DNA of 64,000 nt from Streptomyces umbrinus. GTDB lineage: Bacteria > Actinomycetota > Actinomycetes > Streptomycetales > Streptomycetaceae. Positions 43,744 through 53,638 of this stretch are shown piece by piece. Under the pieces are notes generated by a model. That model saw only the letters and a program-made list of their open reading frames with translations, was not told the origin of the DNA and did no database searches. The first letter of the stretch is position 1. The number at the start of each line of letters is the position of its first letter. The position numbers were made by a program, and so were the translations under genes. The stretch covers positions 5,518,001-5,582,000 of the forward strand of contig NZ_JAUSZI010000002.1 of NCBI RefSeq assembly GCF_030817415.1, given 5' to 3'.

Positions 43744-44583
43744 ATGCCTGGATCGAAGGACCTTGACCCGTCCTCCTCACCTCGCGCCCTGCTGGGTGCA
43801 GAACTCCGCCATGCCCGCGAGGCGACGGGCCTCAGCCAGGACGAGTTGGGCCAGTCCCTCTTCGTCAGCGGCTCATTCATCGGCCAACTGGAGGCGGGCA
43901 CGCGCCGCGTCCAACCGGACATGGCGTTGAAGCTCGACGAAATACTCGGCACGAACGGCTTCTTCGAGCGCAACTGCAAGGCGGTGAACCGGTCCAAGTA
44001 CCCGGACCACTTCGCGGAGGCGGCGGAGGCGGAGACGATTGCCACGGCGATCCGCCAGTACGCGCCAATGCTGTTCCCCGGGCTGCTCCAGACGCCCGCG
44101 TACGCACGGGCCGTGAACCGCGCGTACGACCCGACGGCACCGGAGGAGACGATCGACGAGTGGGTCGAAGGCCGAATGGTACGGACCCGCCTGCTCGACC
44201 ACCCAACAAAGCCGCTGTTGTGGGCGGTACTTGACGAGGCTGTGTTGCGCCGGGAGACCGGTGGCCGAGCAGTGATGGCTGAGGCCCTGCGCCACGTTGC
44301 GGGCCTGGCCCGCAGGGGGCGGGTCATCGTGCAGGTACTGCCGTTCAGCACGGGGGCGCACAAGTCTATGGAGGGCTCGATGAGGCTGATGGACTTCGAA
44401 GACGCCCCTCCGCTGGTCTACTTCGAGGGGCCCGGCACCGGACGGTTGGAGGACGACCCAGCCACCGTCTCCAAGCTGAGGTTCACCTTTGAACTCCTCA
44501 CGGCCTCCGCGCTCTCGCCTGAGAAGTCCCTGGCTCTGATCGAATCGGTGGCGCAGGATTACGCCCATGAGGAACATCCCTGA
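43744..44583 (+). CDS. WhiJ-like XRE regulator with DUF5753 domain
   Basis: A 279-residue protein. An N-terminal XRE-type HTH (LRHAREATGLSQDELGQSLFVSGSFIGQLEAG, about residues 22-52) is followed by the DUF5753 ligand-binding-like domain (PMLFPGLLQTPAYARA, LLWAVLDEAVLRRE, VQVLPFSTGAHKSM). These proteins are usually paired with a DUF397 partner, as here; the stop overlaps the DUF397 start by 17 bp. Members such as WhiJ influence development, and others are described as Scr1-family toxin-antitoxin-like systems. The target is unknown. Confidence 0.85.
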   Translation: MPGSKDLDPSSSPRALLGAELRHAREATGLSQDELGQSLFVSGSFIGQLEAGTRRVQPDMALKLDEILGTNGFFERNCKAVNRSKYPDHFAEAAEAETIATAIRQYAPMLFPGLLQTPAYARAVNRAYDPTAPEETIDEWVEGRMVRTRLLDHPTKPLLWAVLDEAVLRRETGGRAVMAEALRHVAGLARRGRVIVQVLPFSTGAHKSMEGSMRLMDFEDAPPLVYFEGPGTGRLEDDPATVSKLRFTFELLTASALSPEKSLALIESVAQDYAHEEHP

Positions 44584-44773
44584 GTACGACCTGAGCACCG
44601 CCGTCTGGCACAAGTCGACCTACAGCGGTGGAGGCGGCAACGAGTGCCTAGAAGTCGCGGACGGCAACCCCACCCTCGTCCCCGTACGCGACTCCAAGAA
44701 CCCGCTCGGCCCGAAGCTCGCGTTCCGGGCCGAGGCATGGTCGGCCTTCGTCGCGCACCTCAAGCAGGACTAG
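44567..44773 (+). CDS. DUF397 protein, partner of the XRE regulator
   Basis: A 68-residue DUF397 protein with the family signature WHKSTYSGGGGNECLEVA and VPVRDSKNPLGPKLAF, ending in a helix (WSAFVAHLK). Its start lies within the end of the XRE gene, so the two proteins are made in step. DUF397 partners are thought to bind their cognate XRE protein and modulate it. Confidence 0.88.
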   Translation: MRNIPEYDLSTAVWHKSTYSGGGGNECLEVADGNPTLVPVRDSKNPLGPKLAFRAEAWSAFVAHLKQD

Positions 44774-44828
44774 GCAGCAGCCGCCCCGAAGCTCAAGCGC
44801 CGAGCTTCGAACCCTGCTTCTGAGGATT

Positions 44829-44855
44829 GGGTGGTGGGCTTCAACCCACCCACCC
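44829..44855 (+). terminator. Hairpin after the DUF397 gene
   Basis: GGGTGGTGGG (44829-44838), loop CTTCAA, then CCCACCCACCC (44845-44855), pairing with one bulge. It lies 56 bp past the DUF397 stop. Confidence 0.5.
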
Positions 44856-44930
44856 TCCCTGCGAGTTGACTCGACGCGACCGGCTTGCCACGGACAGTCA
44901 CATGGGTCTAGCGTGCCCGGATAACGAACA

Positions 44931-44965
44931 GCCCCCGCTCGGTGCTTGCAGGCACCCGCGGGGGC
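44931..44965 (+). promoter_or_regulatory. Strong two-part stem-loop before the winged-helix gene
   Basis: An outer stem GCCCCCGC (44931-44938) pairs with GCGGGGGC (44958-44965). An inner stem GGTGC (44941-44945) pairs with GCACC (44952-44956). The structure ends 32 bp before the ATG. There is no U-run. It may be an attenuator or a translational control element in the leader; I believe similar leaders occur before related wHTH genes in Streptomyces, from memory only. Confidence 0.55.
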
Positions 44966-44997
44966 TTGACCAACAAGATCGAATGCGAGTCGATCCC

Positions 44998-45891
44998 ATG
45001 GCTGATGCCAAGCCTAGTCCTGCCTTCCTGCCCGCGCACGCGACCCCGCCCCACCCGATGGCCAATCCGGGTTACGGAAAACGCGCCGCCCCGGGCCAAC
45101 TCCCCCGCACAGCCGCCGACTTCGCACACCTCCCGCCCCGCGAAGCCGCCGTCGCCGCATACATCGACCGCCTCCCCGGCGGCGCCGACATCTCCGTAAA
45201 GACGCTGGCCAAGACGCTCCCGTACGGCCAGTGCGCACTCCGCACCGCCCTCAACAACCTCCAGCGGGCTGGCCACTTGCGCCGGGGCCGCGAACACCTG
45301 GCCGACTCGGGAAGCCCCCGCTGGATCACCCGAACGTGGTTCTCGCGGACGGCGCGGGACGACGACTGGTGGGCGGCGTTCACGAGGGGCGACGTACCGA
45401 AGGAACCGCAGGAACCCCCTTCCGGGCAGGGCGGCCCCACCCGCTCCCGCGCGTACATCCTGCTCGCGGCCCTCGGCCGTACGACCCCGGCGCTGTCCCT
45501 CTCCGCCAGGGCGTGCGAGGACCTCGCCCCGCTGGTCACGGAGTGGTTCGCGAGGGGCGCGACCGACGAGTACGTACTCCAGGCCCTGACCGCAGGCCTC
45601 CCGGTCCCGGTCCACAGCCCGGCGGCCATCGTCCGCACCCGCCTCACCACGAAGCTCCCACCGGAACCGGAACCGACTCCGCCGCGACGCCCACCCCTCC
45701 GCGTACTGGAGTGCGCCAAGTGCGGCACACCGGGCCGCCCGGAGGCCCTGCCGGGCGGCATCTGCGGCCCGTGCCGGGGCGAGGCGGTGCCACCTGGGCC
45801 GTCCGTCCCCCTGACATCCACCGCAGTCCACGCCCACGCCGCCGCGGCCCGCGCGGCGATGGTCGACCGACGAGAAAGGCCACGCCTATGA
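44998..45891 (+). CDS. Winged-helix protein with C-terminal zinc ribbon
   Basis: A 297-residue protein from the ATG at 44998 (MADAKPSPAF); an in-frame ATG at 44983 is possible. A winged-helix domain spans about residues 45-110 (FAHLPPREAAVAAYI, ISVKTLAKTLPYGQCALRTA). The C-terminal region has CAKCGTPGRPEAL ... CGPCRGE, a four-cysteine zinc ribbon. It is probably DNA-binding. Its TGA overlaps a possible ATG of the Uma2 frame, so the two are likely one transcript. A strong leader hairpin precedes it. Confidence 0.7.
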   Translation: MADAKPSPAFLPAHATPPHPMANPGYGKRAAPGQLPRTAADFAHLPPREAAVAAYIDRLPGGADISVKTLAKTLPYGQCALRTALNNLQRAGHLRRGREHLADSGSPRWITRTWFSRTARDDDWWAAFTRGDVPKEPQEPPSGQGGPTRSRAYILLAALGRTTPALSLSARACEDLAPLVTEWFARGATDEYVLQALTAGLPVPVHSPAAIVRTRLTTKLPPEPEPTPPRRPPLRVLECAKCGTPGRPEALPGGICGPCRGEAVPPGPSVPLTSTAVHAHAAAARAAMVDRRERPRL

Positions 45892-45950
45892 CCGCTCCAA
45901 CAGTCCGAAGGCACACAGCCGGGGCACGATGGAAGGGAGGAGGCAAAACC

Positions 45951-46622
45951 ATGACCCCTGGCACCACCGAACACCCGCAGATGTCCGTCGAGGACTTCGA
46001 AGAGCTTGCCCGCAAGGCGCCGAAGCGCGTGAAGCTCGAATTCCTCGAAGGGCGCCTGTCCAGCAAGTACCCGCTCGACGTCGAGGACTTCGAGGAGCTG
46101 GAGAGCCAGGCACCCGAGACCGTGCGGCTTGAGTACATCAACGGAAAACTAAGGGTCAAGGCAATGCCGGACGGCAAACACACGTCGATCTTTATGTGGC
46201 TGCTCCGCCAGTGCATGCAGCAGCGCCCTGACCTGGACCTCGCGCCCGAGCGGGGCGTCAAGGCGGAGGCCTACCGCAAGGGCCGCGCACGTACGGACGG
46301 CTTCCTGGCGCCGGTGGATCACTTCAGGGACGACGGCGAGTGGTCCGAGACCGACGGCGCTCTCATGGCCGTCGAAATCACCTCCCACGACCGCGACACC
46401 GACCAGCGCGACCGCATCGACAAGCCCGTCGGCTACGCGGAGGCCGACATCCCCGTCTACCTCCTGATCGACCGCGACAACAACACCGTCACCGTGTTCA
46501 GCGAGCCGAAGGACGGCCGCTACCAGCAGGCTCCCTCCTACCCGTGGGGATCCATCGTGGAGATCCCCGAACCCGTCGGCATCACCCTGAAAACCGAGAA
46601 GCTCAAGGACTACGCGGACTGA
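45951..46622 (+). CDS. Uma2-family nuclease-like protein with duplicated N-terminal motif
   Basis: A 223-residue Uma2 (DUF820) protein with a restriction-endonuclease-like fold. The ATG at 45951 follows GGGAGGAGG; an upstream in-frame ATG at 45888 is possible. The first 60 residues contain the same 24-residue unit twice: VEDFEELARKAPKRV ... FLEGRL and VEDFEELESQAPETV ... YINGKL. The catalytic core has RTDGFLAPVDHF, ALMAVEITSHDRDTDQRDR (acidic and ExK-like positions) and KPVGYAEADIPVYLLID. Uma2 proteins are abundant in Streptomyces; their targets are unknown. Confidence 0.8.
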   Translation: MTPGTTEHPQMSVEDFEELARKAPKRVKLEFLEGRLSSKYPLDVEDFEELESQAPETVRLEYINGKLRVKAMPDGKHTSIFMWLLRQCMQQRPDLDLAPERGVKAEAYRKGRARTDGFLAPVDHFRDDGEWSETDGALMAVEITSHDRDTDQRDRIDKPVGYAEADIPVYLLIDRDNNTVTVFSEPKDGRYQQAPSYPWGSIVEIPEPVGITLKTEKLKDYAD

Positions 46623-46655
46623 CGGCCCACGCGCGCCGACGAAGGAACAGCCAGA

Positions 46656-46868
46656 GTGAGCCGACCGCGCTCTCCCACCGGTGAGCACGGCAAGTCCGCC
46701 GCCGTACCCATCCCGACGAGCGAACCGGAAGAGCCGCAGCGGTTGCGGGACGAGGCGGACATCGCCGAAGCGCAGGCCCGTGAGGCCGCTCCGTCCGGGG
46801 CGGCCATGTCCCACGACGAGTTCATGGCCCAGCTGGAGGAAGAGGACCGTCAGGAGGCCGCTTCCTGA
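46656..46868 (+). CDS. Small acidic hypothetical protein
   Basis: A 70-residue, strongly charged protein from the GTG at 46656. An acidic helix (EPQRLRDEADIAEAQAREAA) leads to a C-terminal MSHDEFMAQLEEEDR segment. It follows the Uma2 gene by 33 bp and ends before a shared terminator, so it may be an accessory protein of the Uma2 unit. No family is recognised. Confidence 0.5.
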   Translation: MSRPRSPTGEHGKSAAVPIPTSEPEEPQRLRDEADIAEAQAREAAPSGAAMSHDEFMAQLEEEDRQEAAS

Positions 46869-46886
46869 CCCACCCGCGGGACGCCC

Positions 46887-46920
46887 GAGGGCGGCACCCC
46901 GCGAGAAGGGTGCCGCCCTC
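46887..46920. terminator. Bidirectional terminator
   Basis: Perfect 13-bp arms (GAGGGCGGCACCC and its complement) with an 8-nt loop, between two convergent genes. A near-identical stem recurs at 50898-50931. Confidence 0.8.
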
Positions 46921-46950
46921 TGCGTACAACAGCCGCCAGTGTTGGTCGGC

Positions 46951-48075
46951 TCAGCTCAGTGAGCCCAGCGCCGCCGCGTCGTACGCTCCCAGCTCGTCGA
47001 AGCGGCCGTCGAGGACCTTCGCCGCCCACTGGGGGTCCTGGAGGAGGGCGCGGCCCACGGCCACCATGTCGAACTCGTCGCTCTCCAGGCGGTCCAGCAG
47101 GTCGTCGATGCCCCTGGCCGGGGCGCCCTCGCCCTGGAAGCCCTTGAGGAAGTCGCCGTCGAGGCCGACCGAGCCGACGGTGATGACCGGCTTGCCTGTG
47201 AGCTTCTTCGTCCAGCCGGCCAGGTTCAGGTCCGAGCCGTCGAACTCCGGGCGCCAGTAGCGGCGGGTGGAGGCGTGGAAGGCGTCCACACCGGCCGCCG
47301 CGAGCGGGGCCAGCAGCGCCTCCAGCTCCTCCGGCGTCTCCGCGAGACGTGCCTCGTAGGCCTGCTGCTTCCACTGCGAGAAGCGGAAGATGACCGGGAA
47401 GGACGGCGAGACGGCGGCGCGCACCGCGGCCACGATCTCCGCGGCGAACTGCGTCCGGGCGACGAGGTCGCCGCCGTACGCGTCCGTGCGGCGGTTCGTG
47501 CCCGCCCACAGGAACTGGTCGATCAGGTAGCCGTGCGCGCCGTGCAGTTCGACTCCGTCGAAGCCGATGCGCTCGGCGGCGGCAGCGGCCTCGGCGAAGG
47601 CCTGGATGACGTCGTCCAGGTCCTGCTGGGTCATGGCCTTGCCGGTGACCTCGGCGCCTTCGGTGTGGATACCGGACGGGCTGACGGACGGGGCGTCCGC
47701 GAACGGCGGCTCGCCGGCCCTGCGCACGCTCCCGATGTGCCAGAGCTGCGGCACGATCTTCCCGCCCGCCGCGTGCACGGCCTCGGCGACCTTCGCCCAC
47801 CCGGCCAGCTGCTCCTCACCGTGGAAGCGCGGAATGTCGTCGCTCTGCCCGGCCGAGTCGTGGCCCACGTACGTGCCTTCGGTGACGATCAGGCCGACCC
47901 CGGCGGCGGCACGGCGCGCGTAGTACGACGCCACGTCCTCCCCCGGAACACCGCCCGGCGAGAACTGCCGGGTCATCGGCGCCATCGCGATCCGGTTCGG
48001 AACGGTCAGGCCGTTGAGGGCGACGGGCCGGGAAAGGATCTCGGCCGCGCGGGAGGCGGAGGGGGCGACAGTCAC
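46951..48075 (-). CDS. Old yellow enzyme family NADH:flavin oxidoreductase
   Basis: A 374-residue FMN-dependent TIM-barrel enzyme that reduces activated alkenes. The GTG at 48075 follows GAGGAG. The FMN-binding start is LNGLTVPNRIAMAPMTRQFS. The active-site block is PQLWHIGS, where the second of the usual two histidines appears further on in DGVELHGAHGYLIDQFL. The C-terminal phosphate site is ITVGSVGL and DMVAVGRALL. Substrates of such enzymes are enones, nitro compounds or nitrate esters; none can be chosen here. Confidence 0.85.
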   Translation of the reverse strand: MTVAPSASRAAEILSRPVALNGLTVPNRIAMAPMTRQFSPGGVPGEDVASYYARRAAAGVGLIVTEGTYVGHDSAGQSDDIPRFHGEEQLAGWAKVAEAVHAAGGKIVPQLWHIGSVRRAGEPPFADAPSVSPSGIHTEGAEVTGKAMTQQDLDDVIQAFAEAAAAAERIGFDGVELHGAHGYLIDQFLWAGTNRRTDAYGGDLVARTQFAAEIVAAVRAAVSPSFPVIFRFSQWKQQAYEARLAETPEELEALLAPLAAAGVDAFHASTRRYWRPEFDGSDLNLAGWTKKLTGKPVITVGSVGLDGDFLKGFQGEGAPARGIDDLLDRLESDEFDMVAVGRALLQDPQWAAKVLDGRFDELGAYDAAALGSLS

Positions 48076-48153
48076 GTAGGAGCTCCTCGTGGGGGTGGAG
48101 TGGTCGAGTGGTGGTCGAGCGGTCAGTCGGTCCATCTGCGGATCCAGGTGTAC

Positions 48154-48187
48154 GCATGCGCATCCCCGTTGGTATGTGCATGCGCAT
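48154..48187. promoter_or_regulatory. Two GCATGCGCAT boxes before the old yellow enzyme gene
   Basis: The decamer GCATGCGCAT occurs at 48154-48163 and again at 48178-48187, 24 bp apart centre to centre, and each contains the palindrome ATGCGCAT. They lie 79-112 bp upstream of the oxidoreductase gene, in the 292-bp divergent gap 48076-48367, which otherwise holds no gene. The spacing is close to two helical turns and suits cooperative regulator binding. Confidence 0.5.
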
Positions 48188-48367
48188 GGATCACTCCCCC
48201 AATCAACCACCCAAGTGACCAGGACATTCCACTTCCCCGCCTCCGACCCCCCGTGATCCCGGCCACACCTCCGCACCCGGTCAAGGCCGACCTGTTCGCG
48301 CGTGGGATCGATCGCGTGATCTATAAAGTGTGGTGGCCATCAACACCATTCGAACGCAAGGGAACAG

Positions 48368-50860
48368 ATGGGTAGACAGATACGGTGGGCGGCCGCTCTC
48401 GCCGTCCCCCTCGCCCTCGGAGCCACACTGCTCGCTCCGACGACCACCGCACAGGCGGAGACGGTCGTCTCCGGGAACTACACCTCGGTCTTCAACTACC
48501 CGAAGCCCACGGGCGCCTACGACTACTCGATCAGCACCGGCGCCGGTGAACTGATCGACCTCGCGGCGCCGGACTCGACCCTCTATATGGGGATGTACTG
48601 GTTCAGCAGCGCGACCCTGCGGGAGAAGCTCGCCGCCGCGCAGGCGCGGGGTGTGACCCTGCGCATCGTCGCGGAGAGCGTGAACTCCGGCGACCTGGGC
48701 CAGCTGCCGCTGACGGGCGACTCGACCCTCACCCGGTGCAGCAACGGCTGCCTCGGCAACGGCTCGGGCGACGCACGGGCGATCAACCACGACAAGTACA
48801 TAGTGCTCGACGCGCTCACCGACGGCCGCAAGAACGTCGTCTGGCAGAGCTCGCAGAACCTCGCGGGCGGCCAGGACGGCGAGATCAACAACGCGGTCGT
48901 CGTGGCGAACAACGCGACCCTCGCCACCCGGTACCGCAACCACTTCAACGACCAGGTCGAGCACGCCGGCGACAGCCTGCACACGACGTACGACCACACC
49001 ACGGGCGACCCGAACTCCCCGGTCGAGGCGTACTTCTCCCCGCGCGACACGGCCTCGGACGCCACTCACTACGGCAACGCCGACATCCTCGCCTCGTTCA
49101 TCGACCAGGTCGACTGCACGCACGACGGCAAGATCAGGATCGCGGCGGCCGAGCTCGACCAGCGCTCCACCCGGCCCGCCGTCTACGAGGCCCTGGAGAC
49201 CAAGCGGACCGAAGGCTGCGCCATCGAGGCGAACGTCCGCGACCTCAGCGACGGCGGCGGCAACAACGGCGTCAACGAACTCGCCGGCCTCGACATCGCG
49301 GCCTACGGCAACCGCCCCGGCGGCTGCCGCTACAAGGCCACGGCCACCGCGTCCTGCAACCGCGGCACCGTGCACTCCAAGTACCTGCTGACGGAGTGGA
49401 AGAAGGACGACGGCACCCAGGTCCAGCACGTCTACACGGGCTCCCACAACTGGACCGCGGGCTCGCTGAAGACCAACGACGAGACGATCCTGCGCATCGA
49501 CGACGCGGGCACCTACCAGGCGTTCGTCGCCAACTTCGACAAAGCCCGCGCCCTCGTGGTCGACGTCGACGCCACGAAGTACGGCTCGACGTCCCAGCAC
49601 TACTCCCGCGTCAACGTGAAAGCCAACGGCGACCAGCACTACAGCGCCGTCGCCTCCGGCGGCACCTCCGCCGTCTACACGGCGGTCGTGTACGAGCAGG
49701 GCGACCGGCACGACGCCTCGGACACCGAGCTGGGCACCGACGTGTACATCCGCATGTACAAGGACGGCGTACCCCTCTGGGACGAGAAGCTGCTGAGCAA
49801 CAGCGGGACCGGTACCACCTGGTCGCACCAGAAGCCCGACGTCGGCGTGGACGACCAGGGCAACGCGACCGTCGTCTGGGCCAAGGACGACGACGGCAAC
49901 AAGTACGCCGACATCGCCGTACGCAGGATCACCCCGGACGGGACGGTCACGACCCTGCCGCGCCCGCACGCCTCCGGTGACGGCGACCAGTTGCGGCCGA
50001 CGGTCGCGGTGGCCGGCGACGGGTCCTACGGCGTCGCCTGGGAGAGCACGGCCGACGGCTCGACGCTCAACCAGGTGTACGCGAGCAGCTGGTCGCCGAC
50101 CGGCGCCGCGCGCTACCAGGACGTCCAGGTCAGCACGATCAACTCCGGTGCGGCCGGGTCCAACCGTCGGCCCGACGCGGCGATCGACGACGCCGGGAAC
50201 ATGGTCGTCGCCTGGGAGGAGGACGCGGACGGCAACGGCGGCATCAACATCGGGGTGGCGAAGCTGAACACCTCGGGCGGCTTCGCCGTGGCCCGCAAGG
50301 TGGCCAACTCGCTCACGGACGGGCAGCAGACCAGGCCCGCGGTGGCGTCGGCCGGTGACGGCCGGTTCGTCGTGGCGTGGACGGACGAGTACACCACCGG
50401 CTCCGGCACGCTGGTGCGGCCCCAGCGGATCCAGCACCGCGTCTTCTCGGCGGCCGGCGCCGCCGCGGCGGCCGACCGGCGGACCACCGAGGACGCCACC
50501 GAAACCGGCCCCTACGTCGACGGCAAGCGGCCGATCTCCGACCAGGCCGACGCCGATGTGGCGGTCGCCGACGACGGCAGCTTCGTCGTGGCGTGGAAGG
50601 AGGCCTTCGACGTGTTCGTCGGCAACCCCGCGACCCTGCACGCCGGTCAGGACGACGTCTGGGCCCGCGGCTTCAACGCGGACGGGACCGCGACCGACCG
50701 GCTCGTTCCCACCCGGATGAACGTGGTGACCGGCGGGGGCCAGGGCGGCCCGGCCGTGGCCCTGGCCGCGAACGGCCGTCTGGCGCTGACGTACTCGGAC
50801 GACTACGACGGCAACGGCCACAACGAGATGCGCCTGCGGGACGCGTTCAAGAACGCCTGA
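48368..50860 (+). CDS. Secreted phospholipase D-like protein with C-terminal repeat domain
   Basis: An 830-residue exported protein. The signal peptide ends near AQA-ET (about residue 34). Two HKD-type motifs define a phospholipase D-like catalytic part: HDKYIVLD (about residue 140, canonical HxKx4D) and HSKYLLTE (about 336, glutamate in place of aspartate). Each is followed by a conserved block (WQSSQNL and YTGSHNWTAG). From about residue 430 on, repeated blocks such as PDVGVDDQGNATVVWAKDD, RPTVAVAGDGSYGVAWE and RRPDAAIDDAGNMVVAWEED look like a beta-propeller. The substrate (lipid or nucleic acid) is unknown. It is probably extracellular. Confidence 0.8.
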   Translation: MGRQIRWAAALAVPLALGATLLAPTTTAQAETVVSGNYTSVFNYPKPTGAYDYSISTGAGELIDLAAPDSTLYMGMYWFSSATLREKLAAAQARGVTLRIVAESVNSGDLGQLPLTGDSTLTRCSNGCLGNGSGDARAINHDKYIVLDALTDGRKNVVWQSSQNLAGGQDGEINNAVVVANNATLATRYRNHFNDQVEHAGDSLHTTYDHTTGDPNSPVEAYFSPRDTASDATHYGNADILASFIDQVDCTHDGKIRIAAAELDQRSTRPAVYEALETKRTEGCAIEANVRDLSDGGGNNGVNELAGLDIAAYGNRPGGCRYKATATASCNRGTVHSKYLLTEWKKDDGTQVQHVYTGSHNWTAGSLKTNDETILRIDDAGTYQAFVANFDKARALVVDVDATKYGSTSQHYSRVNVKANGDQHYSAVASGGTSAVYTAVVYEQGDRHDASDTELGTDVYIRMYKDGVPLWDEKLLSNSGTGTTWSHQKPDVGVDDQGNATVVWAKDDDGNKYADIAVRRITPDGTVTTLPRPHASGDGDQLRPTVAVAGDGSYGVAWESTADGSTLNQVYASSWSPTGAARYQDVQVSTINSGAAGSNRRPDAAIDDAGNMVVAWEEDADGNGGINIGVAKLNTSGGFAVARKVANSLTDGQQTRPAVASAGDGRFVVAWTDEYTTGSGTLVRPQRIQHRVFSAAGAAAAADRRTTEDATETGPYVDGKRPISDQADADVAVADDGSFVVAWKEAFDVFVGNPATLHAGQDDVWARGFNADGTATDRLVPTRMNVVTGGGQGGPAVALAANGRLALTYSDDYDGNGHNEMRLRDAFKNA

Positions 50861-50897
50861 TCACGGCCCCGTCGGCGGAACGCCGGCGGAAACGCCC

Positions 50898-50931
50898 GAG
50901 GGCGGCACCCCTGGAATGGGATGCCGCCCTC
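50898..50931 (+). terminator. Terminator after the phospholipase-like gene
   Basis: The stem GAGGGCGGCA-CCC pairs with GGG-ATGCCGCCCTC with one bulge. Its sequence is almost the same as the terminator at 46887-46920. Directly beyond it, 50936-50992 is an imperfect array of GCGTAATGCGAA and GCGAAGTACT units. Confidence 0.75.
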
Positions 50932-51021
50932 GTTCGCGTAATGCGAAGTACTGCGTAATGCGAACTGCGAAGTACTGCGAACTGCGATGAACTACCGAGC
51001 CTTGGCTGCTTGCGCAGGGGC

Positions 51022-52842
<1,821 letters not shown>

Positions 52843-52903
52843 TCACGATGATCCGCAGGTGGGAGCAGGTGGGAAGAGAGCGCACGGACGGGGCGCGAGC
52901 ATG

Positions 52904-52941
52904 CCGAAGGGCCCGCACCCGGTGGGGTACGAGCCCTTCGG
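52904..52941 (-). terminator. Terminator after cspA
   Basis: Arms CCGAAGGGC (52904-52912) and GCCCTTCGG (52933-52941) with additional inner pairing (CACCC with GGGGT). It lies 35 bp past the end of the minus-strand cold-shock gene and insulates the groEL promoter. Confidence 0.65.
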
Positions 52942-52976
52942 AAGAAGAACGTCGCTGCAGTAAGTCGGCGCGTGCT

Positions 52977-53183
52977 TCAGCCGGTCGCCAGTCGGACCAT
53001 GTCCGCCTGCGGCCCCTTCTGGCCTTGCGAGATCTCAAAATCGACCCGCTGACCCTCTTCCAGGGTGCGGTAGCCGTCCATCTGAATCGCGCTGTAGTGG
53101 ACGAAAACATCCGCACCACCGTCGACCGCGATGAAGCCGTACCCCTTCTCCGCGTTGAACCATTTGACGGTGCCCTGAGCCAT
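52977..53183 (-). CDS. Cold-shock protein CspA-type
   Basis: A 68-residue cold-shock domain protein, the classic short form. It has [12 protein letters not shown] (RNP1) and DVFVHYSAI (RNP2). It is an RNA chaperone that binds single-stranded RNA and DNA. The start MAQGTVKWF follows GGGGAG. A long gene-free leader lies upstream, which is common for cold-shock genes and often structured. Confidence 0.93.
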   Translation of the reverse strand: MAQGTVKWFNAEKGYGFIAVDGGADVFVHYSAIQMDGYRTLEEGQRVDFEISQGQKGPQADMVRLATG

Positions 53184-53536
53184 GCCTAACTCCCCTATTA
53201 CTGGCCCTTGCACAGACCCGCACTTCGCGGATCCGGGTCAGACCTCACCCCCCAACGGTTGGGGGTGTGCGCCGGAACGCGTCGACCGCGGCTGAATGTA
53301 TCCGTCCAACTGCCGTCTGCAACAGGTCAATCCGACGAGAATTCCGGGCACGACCGATCGGGAATATGTGAAGAATTCACGAAGATTCAGGGCAAGTCGG
53401 GCCCCATGAATGCCATAAAAGGCTCAAAAAGGCGGGGCACTTTGGCTACTTCTTGTCGGGCTTCGGGCGGGATCTCAATGCGCCCGGCGTGCGGATCGAA
53501 GCAGGTTCCCCAACTGTACCGCGCTCAACCATACAG
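53184..53536 (-). other. Gene-free region upstream of cspA
   Basis: A 353-bp stretch without a gene. It contains the hairpin CCCCCAACGGTTGGGGG at about 53250-53266. From about 53330 to 53470 it is unusually AT-rich for this genome (around GAATATGTGAAGAATTC), a plausible place for the cspA promoter. No common repeat lies here. Confidence 0.5.
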
Positions 53537-53573
53537 AATTGCCCCTTCCGCTTCTCTCACGGAGGGGGCAATT
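53537..53573 (-). terminator. Terminator of the metM-metO operon
   Basis: Arms AATTGCCCCTTCCG (53537-53550) and CGGAGGGGGCAATT (53560-53573) pair at 13 of 14 positions around a 9-nt loop, 65 bp past the metO stop. The AATT ends give a short U-rich tail on either strand. Confidence 0.75.
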
Positions 53574-53638
53574 CGATGAACTCTCGGTGACGGCCGTTAC
53601 CGAAGGTAATGATCAGCCCTCGGCACGGCTCCCGACGG

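Noticed and set aside
43204..46868. Integrated plasmid or prophage
   Set aside because: The region has accessory-type genes (XRE, winged helix, Uma2) but no integrase, excisionase, replication protein, tRNA junction or direct attachment repeats.
53184..53536. tRNA or other structured RNA gene upstream of cspA
   Set aside because: No cloverleaf with anticodon and T-loop could be built, and no known RNA family is recognised. It is reported only as a gene-free leader region.
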